A stretch of DNA of 64,000 nt from contig JAPWGK010000014.1 of assembly GCA_029641185.1 (NCBI GenBank), positions 310,001 to 374,000 of the forward strand. The letters run 5' to 3'. Below, in pieces: positions 32,640 to 44,292 of this stretch. The number at the start of each line of letters is the position of its first letter. Position 1 is the stretch's first letter. The notes beneath the pieces are model-generated. The model was given only the letters and a program-made list of their open reading frames with translations. It had not been told where the DNA came from and searched no databases. Source of the DNA: Pseudofabraea citricarpa. Its lineage: Eukaryota > Ascomycota > Leotiomycetes > Helotiales > Dermateaceae. The position numbers and the translations under genes were made by a program.

Positions 32640-34916
32640 ATGGCTGCGAGCCCAACTGATCTAGAAGGGTTTGCCGAAACAGGAGGGTATGGGCCGCTAA
32701 CTCTTCACAATACCGCTAGAAAATCCACTAACACTATGTCACTCTCTTAGATCTGAAATCTTCTCTTCCCACGAAGATAAAATCGACAGCCTCTCTGATT
32801 CTGAGAACCTCACTGCTCACATAGCCATCTCATCTCTTTACAACCAGTGCATCCAGAATCTCAACGATCTTGAAGCTTGCAGTCATACACATTTATCAGA
32901 ACTGCAGGACCTTGTTTCGAGACTGCAAATTTGGGCTGGTAATCATGGTGCTCATCGTCCTCCAAATGATAGACTGTCTCTCGATCATCGGCTCAGAGAA
33001 GCGCCAGAGCTTCACCGAGAAGCCAGAGATCATTTCAATGAGATAAACAGAGCCTTGGGAGATGGTATTCTCACTCTCCGTCGATATCGGATAACCACTA
33101 ACATCCGTGACAGCCATTTCCATAGCTTCTGGTATAGCTTTGAAATATCTCCCTGAAGATAGCTATTCTTCATCCAGCGGCTCCGATGCTTCTTTGACAA
33201 GTAGTCAGAAAGCTTTCATTGGCGTTCCTGACTCAACAAATGAGCCAGATGGCGACGTAAAATTGGAACGGCTGCTTCAAAATATCGATGCCATTATTAC
33301 AAGTCTTTACAAATTTTCGATCACTATCCAAAACCCAGCACATCGCGATCGAACTGCTCGAGCGACGAAAATTGATTTCTCCTTCTGGCATGATGCTGAT
33401 TTTAGACATGTTCGGGATAAGTTTCCAAAATGCACGAATCAGCAACTCCTACATGATCTGGCTCGAGCGAATACAAAGCGTAGACAGCTCTTTGCCTATC
33501 ACGAACGGCACAAAAACAAAATCCAGCATTTCAAAGAATCCAACGTCGAGGAACAGAAATATGTTCCTAAATCCGTTCCGGAATACCGAGTAGGATATCC
33601 AATGTCGCAGCCTTCTACAACCAAACAACAAACGGTTCGCACCAGTAACACTATATTCACCAATACCACGGTCTCAACTGTCCAACAACCTATTGCTCCA
33701 ATCCCAAAATCTATCTCGGGTAGGAGTCAACGGACCAACATTGTACATAGTTCATTTTCAGAGTCTGAAGACTTGCTAAACATTGCCCCTCTCCCTGCTG
33801 ATTCCAAGCTATACACAAGCCCTTTCGTTTGTCCCTATTGCTTCTTAGTCACAAACCCAAGAAACTTCAAAGCCTGGGAGTAGGTTTATTTATCAAAATC
33901 AAAGCACACAAATCTGACAACCGATTAGAATCCACGTTCTAGATGATCTCAGACCATACTCATGTACGTTCGGGGATTGTGCTTCCGCCGAAATACTCTA
34001 TGACCGCTATTCCGAATGGGAATCTCACGAGCTAGAGATACATCGACGAGAGTGGTTCTGTAACTTTTGCAAGGCGATATTCGACAAACAGGATGAATTC
34101 CTACTTCATCTGCAAATCCAACATTTGGAATTACTTCGAGAGGTGTCACCCAAAGATTTGGCTTCTATCTGCGAAAGAATATCGACCGGAAACGAGGACT
34201 GTGCGCTCTGCGAGGACTTTACAGGAGATGTCCATGCTCTCCAGCAACATCTAGCAAGGCACATGCGACAATTGGCTATGCACACGTTGCCGAAGCTCAT
34301 CGATCACGAATCACCTGAAAATCATATAACGCTAAAAGACCCAGCTATTTCTGGGGCTGACTTACTACCACCTTTGGGATTAAAAGACGTTGAAACTTTT
34401 CAGCCCAAACAAGAGGGTCTTAGACCTCTTGCATTACCACAACAAGTTCCAGGCCCAAAGTCAGGTGGAAAAGAACTAGCTCATATTACAGGACTAAGCG
34501 AAAAAAAAAATCTGGATTCACAGCAATCGAACAAACAGCTGCTGGTAGCTATAGATAATTTCAGCGACGTGACACATCAAGTCGAGCGTGATGTAGGCAT
34601 TGCCTTCAAGGAATTTGCTGCCCGGCAGCGAGAAAAGGTAGAAAGTTCCAGAAATGCAAAAAGGAAGCACGATAGAGAGGTGACACATAACGACCTTAAA
34701 ATATTCGGAGCAACCTTTCGCTTGGATACTCCAGTCCCAAGCAATATTGAACAATTGGGGGTATTTGAAAAGTTTCCAGCTCGAGCTACTCAAACAGACG
34801 GGCTTGAAGTTGATAACAAATCTACAATCAACAATACTCAACCAAAGGAAGCTGGTCCCTGGTCAGAAGAAGAGGAAACACAACTGAAAAGACTTAAAGA
34901 ATTAGATAAAACTTGA
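32640..34916 (+). CDS. C2H2 zinc-finger protein with truncated Myb/SANT-like tail
   Basis: Exons 32640-32686, 32751-33064, 33114-33879 and 33929-34916 give 704 aa. Near the N-terminus is the family motif LQIWAGNHGAHRPPNDRLSL. The zinc-finger block (about 365-475) reads FVCPYCFL, DLRPYSCTFGDC..H..H, WFCNFCKAIF..H..H and CALCEDF..HLARHMRQLAM, parallel to the gene at 19953. A basic helix with FRLDTPVPS follows, then GPWSEEEETQLKRLKELDKT, the first half of a Myb-like repeat. TGA at 34914 replaces the expected second Trp; downstream sequence encodes the missing half (see next entry). The truncated protein may still work. Nuclear action is likely from the fingers. Confidence 0.78.
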
Positions 34917-35047
34917 GCTGATATCTCCAAGGTATGTATGAATTTTTGACAGTATCTTTTGGTGGAAGCTGATTAAAAGATTAGGATTTCCCCCGTCGTA
35001 CGCAATCTAGTATCAAAAAGCACTGGCAAGAAATGCAATCAAGTTAA
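34917..35047 (+). pseudogene. Stranded second half of the Myb-like domain
   Basis: Right after the TGA the same frame reads ADISK, meets a GTATGT donor at 34932 and an acceptor TTAG at 34984 (53-nt intron). It resumes with DFPRRTQSSIKKHWQEMQSS and TAA at 35045-35047. This is the expected W-x-x-I-A-x-x-F-P-x-R-T...HW end of a Myb/SANT-like repeat. It would be translated only by stop readthrough or if the TGA is a sequencing error. Confidence 0.65.
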
Positions 35048-37157
35048 TGATTATCCGCATCCTATGGGGCTGTAATTATTCTATGCTGAGACTATGACCT
35101 TTATAAGGGGAATGTGGGTCTGAAAGATGCAGATACAAAAATGGTGGAGGGCATCCTGTTGTATTCTCCATGGCTATGATGTAGTTCAAAACTGGAACTG
35201 GTGACGTTGATGACTACAACGAAGCACAGCTGTTATTTATCTCCTCAGTCATGGCTATTTATATAAGCTAAATTAACTGTACATGTCACTGGGAAGGCAA
35301 ATGGGTTACTGATAATATAGTCGCAAATGGCCACAAAATACCTGAGAATTTAGTCCATAAAATAAGCGAGCTAAGGCACGCCCTGATCCTAAGTGACTAC
35401 TTAGTTCGTTGCATGATGAACGCTCAAGTGAATGGATCATCCAGTCAGTTACTACCCAATTCGTTGTATGACGAAATTCTAAAGTGAATAGCCAATCCAA
35501 TCATTTATTTAACACATGAATGAAGCCTTTATTTTGTTGCAGGACGGAGCCCTAAGTGACTGAACAAAAAATCAATTTAATTCTGACCGTCAGCGAGGGA
35601 AGAACAATGGCAGCAGAGAAAGTCTTAGAATAATTGGGTGGACTGAGAGTAACACAAGGAGACGAAAGGTATTATGTTGCAGCCTTATGGAGATAGAGTT
35701 TTGAAATGACTTGCGAAGGCCAATCAAACTCTATCTTGCACCTTCTTTTACAGCCACAGCCCAAATACAAATAATACCAGAATGAGCCATAAGCTACAAA
35801 ACCCTCTAATTCCTACTTGCACGTTCTTAGTATACCGTACTGCGAAAATACACGTGAAAGGCTCTATTGCTTCTGAAGTGACTCGCATGCTTTCTAAACC
35901 TCTTCTTTCCCCATAGCTGACTTACTTTCTCACGAGCTAGACTTTTATGATCTTATCATCTCCCTATATATAGCACCCCCCCCTCCTCTCTTCTCATTCT
36001 TTCTTTTCCTCTTGATCGCATGACTATTACCAAAAGAAGAAGTTTGGCAGACCAATAGAGGGAGAAAGCCAGTCAGTCTCTTAGGTATTTTACACATAAA
36101 TAAAGGCTTTCGGAGAATAAAAAACCCGAAAAGGCGTATCTACATAGAAGTAGTACGTCTTGTTTTTAACTGACAACAGGAATTTACCTGACAACAACAG
36201 CTGTCGTTGCTAGATACGCGCGGAAATGTTATACCGCACCGTTTTATACCTACTATAGTCCTTCTGTTCTTATGACTGACGCTTTCCTTTGATGATAGAG
36301 GGATAGGGAATAAATTAGATGAATATCTCTTTTTCGCTTGTTTTTGCTGGTGTTCTTGAGAAACAACAGGAGTTTACCCAGCAACACTCATGTACAGAAT
36401 GTGGTCACACCACTCTCTTTCAAGCCAGCGTAGATTGAGCAAATAAGCCCTTGTCAGTTGTAGTATACCATTTGTGCTTTGGTTTGTTTCATCTCGTCAA
36501 TGGTCTATGAGGTGTGGCTGGTCAGTCACATTAGCGAGAAGATAGATCATGCTGTCAAGGTAGAATAAATCATGATCGATAGATGCCAGATTGACTTTTA
36601 GTCTGAGACCCGAACCCAGATTTGGAGCGATGAGATCTAGCTAGTAATAAAAGGCGCATGTGGCAGACGTGTGGTGGGGATCTAACGAGCATTCTCACTT
36701 GTAGGATCTGGATCGTGTCACATGCAAGTGTGAGTAGCACCACTCTCGAGGTCTAAATCGTCTACTCCACCCCGCTGGTAGGAATTATTTGTACTTTAGG
36801 CTTGCTTAAAGACTTAAAGATAGGCGTAGCCAATGTTTGCTGCTATCTGTGAGACAGGGCTGAGGTGGTAGATCCTACCTTGTGGAGACGAGAAGGCTTG
36901 TGGCTGATAGCCTGATACCATGAGTCTGTGCCTTAACCCCATGCTTTTTGCCCACCTACTCAGTGTTATTAGAGTTCAGAACCCCATATTTTGGGAACAG
37001 CTGTGCTCGAACTGTACATGTTACTGCCTGTCCATCTATTTGTATTGCAAGTAATTGTAAAGTGTGGAAATAGCCGGGAATCTTCAATCAAGAACCTGTT
37101 CGAGTTTTCGTTCACCTCCTTATCCACTTTGTTTGATCGCTTCGAAATCAATCGAGA
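35048..37157. other. 2.1-kb intergenic region
   Basis: No gene is supported. It holds the 24-base TATA-containing repeat, degenerate direct repeats at about 35405-35570 (TTCGTTG(C/T)ATGA(T/C)GAA units and two CCTAAGTGACT copies at 35388 and 35550), and similar ACAACAGG(A)(A/G)TTTACC segments near 36174 and 36365. It is AT-rich, with microsatellite-poor spacer sequence elsewhere. Confidence 0.55.
35248..35271. repeat. Dispersed 24-base repeat with TATA-like core, copy 1
   Basis: Twenty-four bases starting GTCATGGCTATTTATATAAG are identical to 47702-47725, with weaker similarity on both sides (TATCT..CTC before, TTAACT after). Read on the minus strand the core is TTATATAAATAG, a good TATA box, but no minus-strand gene follows here. 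Confidence 0.85.
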
Positions 37158-38389
37158 ATGACAGAGGGAATTTTTGCCAGAACACACAAAGCCCTCGGTT
37201 TTAGTCGTGGATACAACTTGCCTCTGTGTAGGTGATTAAGTGACTACATAGGTAAGTTACCGTAAGTAATAAGAAAGCTGACTTATTCAAGGGATTATAT
37301 TCGGCGGTGCTCTGCTTGGGTTTTGTCTCTCGAGACTTGAATTCTTCGGCTACAATTCTGTTTATCTCCCTAATGCTTATCCTGGAGAATCCTACTGGTT
37401 TCGGCAAAAGCCGTATAAAAAAGCATTAATTATCCATCTCGTCACTATCCTATTTGCCGGCATTCTCGCAGTTTTCCAATTCCTACCGATTATACGGCAT
37501 AAGCTTCTGATTCTTCATCGCATCGACGGGTACATTTTCTATGTGCTGCTTCTCATAAGCGTTCCCGCTTCTTTCGTCTTGGCTCGCCGCACTGCTGGAG
37601 GCGCAATCCATACCCAGACCGCAATATATATTCTGGGTGTTGCCGTTATTGGCGCGGCTGTCATGGCATGGATCAATATCAAGCGGTTGCAGGTTGATCA
37701 GCATCGTGCGTGGATGCTGCGATGTATTGTTTATGTACGTTTTCCCAATCAAAGCTACGAGGAAGATTAACTTTGACAGATGTCTTGTATTATCACGGCG
37801 AGATTCATCTATCTGGCAGCAGCAGCTATTATAAGCCATATTAACTCCTACTACGAGGTAAGATGCTCTGTGGTGTCGATCCAAAATAAGCTAACACGAA
37901 AAGCTTCTCACTTGCAATGAGCTTCTATATCTCGAACCATCAATTGCACTTACCGGCTCCTACGCACCTTGCGCTACCCCAAATTCAGGAAACATTTGCG
38001 TACCAGTACATGCACGATTCAGTCTCGCTGGAGAGACAGCCGCATCTCGAACAGCCGCATTTCGAGCTACTTTTGGAATGGCATTGTGGGCCGGGGCTCT
38101 GATTCACATCTTGGGAGTGGAAATATATGTATGTTTCTCTTACTTAAAAGTTACTCAGCTGCGAGAATTGACCATAGTTGACGTTTTATCCATGTAGCTG
38201 CGCCTCACGCCTGCTGAATCTCTCCGTCTTCGCATGGTAGCGTACGAAAAGCAATTGGCTGCTGGTTATAAGAATCCTGGAAGTGGTGGACTTACGACAG
38301 ATAAGTTTGGCGACGGACATTTCCACCCCGACTTTTACCTTCTTCAAGATGGGCCGACAGAGGCTGCTGTGAGGGAATACAGGAAGTAA
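37158..38389 (+). CDS. DUF2306 family multi-pass membrane protein
   Basis: Five exons (37158-37227, 37292-37734, 37780-37857, 37904-38128, 38198-38389) give 335 aa. Exon 1 joins after CTG-T to give RGYNLPLWIIFGGALLGF. The family core is clear: FQFLPIIRHKLLILHRIDGY, a glycine turn TAGGAIHTQ, then QHRAWMLRCIVYMSCIITAR, which carries the conserved HRxWM motif. About seven hydrophobic segments span the protein; the last is FGMALWAGALIHILGVEIY. The family is of unknown function; relatives include predicted bacterial membrane proteins. The C-terminal tail is soluble (FHPDFYLLQDGPTEAAVREY). The gene has no close partner. Confidence 0.82.
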
Positions 38390-39504
38390 TAACCCTTTAA
38401 ATGGGTACATCTGTTCCAAATACCGGTTATAGGTCACTATCTATATATAACAGTAACCAGACGTATTTCAGAATCGATGTTTTTTTCTTTTTGTTCCTCA
38501 ATTCCTATTGTAGTTGATATTTTACCGTTGGTTACATGGCCTCCGCTGCTAGAGATGAGTCAATAGAGATTAATGTTTTTCAAGCTCTTTTTGTCTCCAC
38601 TTGCTGCTCATGATCCACATCAGCTTCGAGCTTCGCTTCATTTTCAATTGTTCACTTTATACTTCACTTGCTCGGGCGCGAGGTAGGCTCAACAAAATAC
38701 CAGCGCCTGTGCCGTGTGATAAAGAGAATCAGACTACTTTGGTACTAGGAGTCCGTAATCAGAAATTGTCATAAAACTCTGGAGATACATTTTGACGGCT
38801 TAGTAACTTTCTCTACGCGAGAAATGCTTTCTCGTGTTCAACCCCCGCCCCCCTCCCAAAAGACCAGAACGTCCAATGCCCCCAAAACCTTGCCCATAGT
38901 TCTTTTTTGAAGCTTAACTTAAATAATTACACAGCAACAATTAATATCTAATCTTACAGGAACAAAAAGAAAAAGAAAAACAGACTTTCCCACAAATTAC
39001 AAAATAAGCGAGCGGGCCACATTCTTCATTGCCCCCCTCAAGAAACCGATTTCACTTCTGACTATCTCTCGTAGAAGCTACAACACTTAATACGTCTATC
39101 TCCCTTTCTCAATCAAGAAGTTCTTCGGGATTCGGACCCTATCCAACGTCCATACCATCTAGGCAGGCGCGAGCTAAACCCTATTCGCTCGGCGCCCGCG
39201 GATTCCCGTGGTGCTTTTCAATGCTTTTTCAGCATTTGCTTACCAAAAACGACAATGCGCGAGTCAAAATATGGGAGTGCTTACAAAATCCATCAGGGAT
39301 GGCATGCAGACATTCATACGAGTACGAGTACGAGGTATAGCATTGGTTATGATGGTTTGTAAGTGTGGTTAGATCATGTGTGTATGAGAGAGAGAGGGAT
39401 ATAAAAGCAGAGGATGATCTTTGAAAGAAAGAAGCCAAGAGAGACAGGGAAAAAACGATTCAATCAGTTTATATACAGCCATCTACATCATACCATATCA
39501 TATC
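38390..39504. other. Intergenic
   Basis: 1.1 kb without a supportable gene. The last ~150 bases form the promoter and leader of the NmrA-like gene, with a TATAAAAG box at about 39400 followed by A-rich leader. Confidence 0.6.
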
Positions 39505-40477
39505 ATGACTTCACTCAAGAATATCGCCGTTGTCGGTGTAAGCTCCTTCCTTTTTTATCTCTTTGTCTTTCTTTTCAATTTTAATCCAATTCACCTATTA
39601 ACTCTACTAGGGAACCGGTGATCTGGGAAAATACCTTGTCAACAGCCTCGCTTCAAACCCTGATTTCACAATCACGGTCTTCACCCGCGGAGGTAGCAAT
39701 ACTCCCCCTCTACCCGCAGGTGTGAAAACCGCGGTAGTAGACTACAGCGACATCAGCACCGTCGTATCCGCACTCAAAGGGCAGGATGCCGTAGTATCAG
39801 TCGTTCCAGGGCAGTACACTGAGTTGCAACTTCTTCTAATCGAGGCATCGATCCAAGCCGGGGTGAGGCGATTCATCCCGTCCGAATTCGGGTCGAACAA
39901 CCGCAACACCAAAGCTCGCACAATTCCGCTGCTACGCACGAAGGTCGAGGTCGATGAAGTGCTGAAGCAGAAAGCGAAGGATGGAACGCTGAGCTATACG
40001 GCTATTATCGGCGGCCCGTTCACGCAGTGGATGTTCACGTATGAGCGCATGATGCCGATTTCGCAGCGCAGGTTCGTCGTGCATGATGATGGCGACATGG
40101 AGTTTAGTATGACGAGAAAGGAGGATTATGGCACTGCGGTGCTGGAGTCTCTGAAGCGTGAGAAGGAGACGGAGAATCTCACGGTGCAGGTTGCTAGTGT
40201 GGTGACGACGCAGAATCGGCTTTTGAAGCTCGCGAAGGAAGCGCTTCCTAACGAGAACTGGGAGATTGAGAGGGTCGATACAGAGCAAGTTTATAGAGTT
40301 GCTGAGGGGAGGATGTTCAAGGGAGAATTTGATATTGAGGTTATTAGTGGCATAATCTTCAAGACGGTTTTCGCCGAGGGGTATGGAGGAAAGATCAAGG
40401 GGATCCACAATGAATTGTTGGGAATTAAGACGTTGACAGATGAGGATTTGAAGAAGATGATTGCTTCTTTTGCTTGA
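39505..40477 (+). CDS. NmrA-like / isoflavone reductase-type oxidoreductase
   Basis: Two exons (39505-39537 and 39611-40477) give 299 aa. The 73-nt intron sits inside the Rossmann glycine motif, which becomes NIAVVGGTGDLGKYLV after splicing. Further family marks are VRRFIPSEFGSN (about 92-103), LLRTKVEVDEVL and the hydrophobic IIGGPFTQWM. These place it in the atypical short-chain dehydrogenases of the NmrA/PCBER group, which bind NAD(P) and act as reductases or redox sensors; the substrate cannot be told. A TATAAAAG box about 105 bases upstream supports the start. Confidence 0.9.
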
Positions 40478-40749
40478 GGGGTTTGCAAGACAAGAAATCT
40501 GAGTATATTCTCTTGTTGATGAGGTAGCTTTATCGCATCTAGCCGAGTAACTTGGAAGAATAGAGATTTAGCCGAACATGTTCGCAGTATGCACTTGAAA
40601 GGAGACTTCGAAGGGGTATAGAGTAGACACATGTAAAGCCCACTGCATTGTTTATACTAATTTCAAACTCTCTCCCGGCGTGAGGTTCAGAGCAGCGTTC
40701 AATTCCTATCACATTATTCATTTAATTTTGTTTATAACCAGAATCGGCG

Positions 40750-41401
40750 CTAGGAATGTATAGCCTTTCCCCTTCCAGGCGCCTCTTCAAACTTTGCCTT
40801 CCACGTCTCTTCCTGCTTAAACAACACAACTGCCTCCATAGCACTGGGAGATCCATGATCAGGATCAGCTCCACCTTCCAACAAAGCCTTCAAGTCCTGA
40901 ATCAGCACAATTACTCTCAACCTTACTAATCGAAACAAGAAACGACAAGGAGAAAATCGGAAATAGAAACATACCTCAACCACACCCTTCTCGCCTTTAA
41001 ACACCGCACCGGCAAGCGGCGACTGCCCACGATCATTCAAGGAATTCGGGTCCGCTCCATGCTGGAGGAGTAATTTGACTAGAGGAGCATGTCCATGATA
41101 CGCCGCTAGCATGATCTACGTTTGCCATACATTAATTTAGATCGCCACACCACAAAACGTAACACACCCAAAAAGAAGAAAGTAAAAATAATCTAGGGGA
41201 AAAGGAAGCGAGAGGAAAAAGAAAAAAACATACAAGACTATCGCCCTTCTCATTTGTCATATTGGCCGGCAAACCAGCGGGCAGAGCTTGTTGAAAGATA
41301 TCCATCTGGCCTGCGCGTGCAGCATCATACATTCTACTCGCGAGAGCGATGGCTTCCGGTGGGAGAGATTGTGCAGTGTTTCCATTTGAATTTTGAGCCA
41401 T
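40750..41401 (-). CDS. Small ankyrin-repeat protein
   Basis: Three exons (41401-41234, 41115-40975, 40896-40750) give 151 aa. The ankyrin pattern is plain: ASRMYDAARAGQMDIFQQAL, then DSLIMLAAYHGHAPLVKLLL, QHGADPNSLNDRGQSPLAGA and DLKALLEGGADPDHGSPSAM. The introns (118 and 78 nt) fall between repeat helices. It is a soluble protein-binding scaffold; similar short ankyrin proteins occur widely in fungi, and the partner is unknown. It is divergent from the enoyl-CoA hydratase gene at 41771. Confidence 0.88.
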
Positions 41402-41770
41402 TATTGGGTTGGAGGAAGGGTTTCATAAAGTGAGGTCAGAGAGAGACAGAACTATGAAGAGGGAAGGAGAATAGATGTTGAAATAGAGTTGTGATTGCGA
41501 ATTATGAGTGTGAAAGTATGACCAGGGTTCTTCTTGATAATGATGACATTGCATCTCGCATCCTCGCATGCATGCAGAGGGGAAGGAGTCTATCCATAAA
41601 AGCAGCAGCGTGTATGCAGTAGGAAGTGATGCATTACTAATCCGCGGCTCCAATCGGCTGAACCCCGTACCTTACCGAGCAGCAAATCAAAGCCGAGGCG
41701 AACGATACCGTAGATAATCTGGAGAAAGCTTCAAGCTTCAAGCTCTCGACTACAGATCACTAGACAAAAC
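41402..41770. promoter_or_regulatory. Divergent promoter, ankyrin gene / AUH-like gene
   Basis: 369 bases separate opposed start codons. No TATA box is clear; a CAAGCTTCAAGCTC repeat lies near 41730-41746 before the plus-strand start. Confidence 0.5.
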
Positions 41771-42799
41771 ATGCCCTTACTACGCCCTCTCCCTTCTTCC
41801 CTCCCCCGAATCCTACGACGTTGCTACTCAACTCCCGCAGGACCGCTACTAAATGTACACGATGTGCCCGCGCCAGGAAGTGGGCGAATCCGGATTTTGA
41901 ACCTCAATCGGCCATCAGCTCGAAACGCCATATCTAGACAACTGCTCCTCGAATTGCGGAACAACATCGATAGTGTAGCGGGACAATATGATACCAACGG
42001 GAACGAGATAGACCTCGCCAAGACGATCGAGGGAGCGAATGAGAATGGGCCCGTACGGGCATTGATTGTCGCCAGTGAGGTAGACAGCTGCTTCTGCGCT
42101 GGGGCGGATCTGAAAGAACGGGCGGGGTTTACGGTGGAAGAGTATGTCACTGTCTTACTTACATTACCTCAGATATCAGAAGTGGAAAAAAGGGAAGATG
42201 CATAAGCTAATTGAAAACGCAGGACGAACGCCTTCCTCGCCAATCTGCGAAATACCTTCCAAGCCCTCTCCGCGCTCCCAATCCCCACAATCTCAGCTGT
42301 CTCCTCTCTCGCACTAGGAGGCGGTCTCGAACTAGCCCTCTGCACACACCTGCGCGTCTTCGCATCAACAGCACAAGTCGGGCTGCCCGAGACACGACTC
42401 GGTATAATCCCCGGGGCAGGAGGGACTTTTAGATTGCCGGCTCTAGTTGGCATGAGCCGCGCACGAGATATGATTCTGACGGGCCGCCGCGTATCCGCGG
42501 CCGAAGCCTATTTCCTTGGGATTGCGGACCGGCTGGTGGAGGTGGTGCCGCAGGAGAAGGAGGACGAGAAGCAGGTGCTGGCCAGGTCGAAGGATGAGGT
42601 TTTGAGCGCTGCTGTGGCCCTGGCGGGAGAAATATGTCAGGGTGCGCCGACGGCTGTGAGAGCGGCCCTGCAGGCGGTGCATTGGGCCAGAGCCGAGGTT
42701 GAGAATAAGATGTATGACAAGGTGGTTGCGACGGAGGATCGGAATGAGGCTCTGGCGGCGTTTAAAGAGAAGAGACGGCCTGAATTTAAGGGTAGATGA
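41771..42799 (+). CDS. Mitochondrial enoyl-CoA hydratase/isomerase, AUH (methylglutaconyl-CoA hydratase)-like
   Basis: Two exons (41771-42141 and 42223-42799) give 315 aa. The first ~25 residues (LLRPLPSSLPRILRRCYST) form a basic, Ser/Arg-rich mitochondrial presequence. Crotonase landmarks: ILNLNRPSARNAISRQLL, the oxyanion loop SCFCAGADLKERAGF, ALGGGLELALCTHLRV with the first catalytic Glu region, and LPETRLGIIPGAGGTFRLP. The CAGADLKER form is typical of AUH proteins, which hydrate 3-methylglutaconyl-CoA in leucine breakdown. An insert of about 25 aa (NGNEIDLAKTIEGANENG) lies before the oxyanion loop. The substrate is inferred by similarity only. Confidence 0.87.
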
Positions 42800-43156
42800 T
42801 GGAAATATATTTGAGATTATGAAGCAAAGCTCAGTGAAGTTCTATTTGTGATCTAAGAACTGTTAAACTCACAGGAATCTGGAACTGGATATCTGAAGTG
42901 TCTAACGTCATTGCACCACATAGACACACATAGACCTCTCGTAGTCACATTGTCCACGACAAGCTCTGATGAAAAGGCCATTCAATTATTAAACAGCTCA
43001 AGACTCAAAAGCCAATGCATGCATCATCAAGTCATCCATACGACGAATCGCAAAAGCCCGATATCAACTCCCCACCCATCCATCAATCAAACTATCATAC
43101 AGCCATCATTGCCGAAATCAGAAGCACTTAAGCACTCGAAGTCTTTAGGGATCTCT
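42800..43156. other. Convergent 3' spacer
   Basis: 357 bases between the stops of the AUH-like and LEA-like genes; nothing is recognised beyond AT-rich 3' flanks. Confidence 0.55.
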
Positions 43157-43610
43157 TCACAACTTCCCCTTAACCTCCTCCTTCTTGCCCTTCGCCTCGC
43201 CCGCAAGTTCGGATGCCTTTCCCTTAGCTTCGCCCTGGACCTCAGCCGACTTTCCCTTGGCCTGACCAGCGACTTCTGACGCCTTGGCCTTCAAGTCTTC
43301 TGTCGACGAGACGCCAGTTGCTTTCTTGGCCTTGTCTGCTACGGTCTCTGCACGATTCCAACATCAGCATCATGGTGTGAAGGGTAAGGGAGAATGGGAA
43401 GGGAGGAAAGTACATACCGCCAACTTCGATTCCATCAACGATCTTGTCGCTGACTGCTCGGTCGACCGTCTTCAGTCCATCCTTCACCGTCTCGATGGGT
43501 CCTTTGCGGACGATGAATGATGTTGAGAAGGCTCGGGGCGTGTAGGTTGCTGCAGAGCGAGCTGCGATGCTGGTGCTGGTGCGGGGAAGGGCGCGTGTGA
43601 GGAAAGACAT
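43157..43610 (-). CDS. LEA-like mitochondrial protein
   Basis: Two exons (43610-43418 and 43347-43157) give 127 aa. The start MSFLTRALPRTSTSIAARSA with AFSTSF is a typical mitochondrial presequence. The C-terminal half is built of repeated Ala/Gly/Lys/Glu units (ASEVAGQAKGKSAEVQGEAK, then ASELAGEAKGKK), an amphipathic, very hydrophilic helix as in group-3 LEA or CsbD-like stress proteins. The family suggests protection against desiccation or oxidative stress in the matrix; that is inference. The 70-nt intron joins within Glu (GVG-E). Confidence 0.83.
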
Positions 43611-44292
43611 TTTTTGGATTGGTTTGGTTGGTGAGAGTGAGGAGAAAGTCAATTGAATTGGGTTTGAGATTGTGATGTGGTATCTTGTTTGAGGATTGTG
43701 GTTTGTAGATTGAGAGAAGAGGAAGAGGGAGAGAGGAGGAAAGCTTTATGAAGCTGGAGCTGGAGCTTGCTAGGCAGGGGAGAAGGGCTGATGTCATAGT
43801 TACAAGTTACCGTACGGACATGACGCTAGAATGGATTCGTAGTGGGGTTGGGAACGCCTGTGACCTGTTCCCTGAAGAAGATACATGTGCTTTTGCTTCT
43901 CTGTCTTCTTCTATCGACTGGAATTGTTCCTTTGTCAATTGATTTCGTTGATTGTCATCAGGGTTTGCATTTATTTTTCCTCTCTTTTTGACTTCGTCGC
44001 TAAGTAAGCTGATTGCCATGTTTTGCTATGATGGCATTTAGAACTACGAGTCCCGCTTTCTTCCTTGTCTTTTGTGGGTCTCCGCGGAAGCTCTTCTCCG
44101 CTCGTTCGTGGTATCACGTGCTATGTACAGACATGACTTTGTGTATTTCCGCACCTACTTTGGGATTGATCAACTTCTGCTTCTTGATTTACTTCTATGA
44201 AAACTTATTACTTGTGTGATTAAATAATATCACAGGTTCTTGCAACAAAAGTTAGTTAGAGGGAGATAGTCCATCTCGTCAACTCTCTTGAC
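43611..44292. other. Intergenic
   Basis: 682 bases between the LEA-like gene and the 3' end of the decayed DUF7580 locus. No coding structure is seen. Confidence 0.55.
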
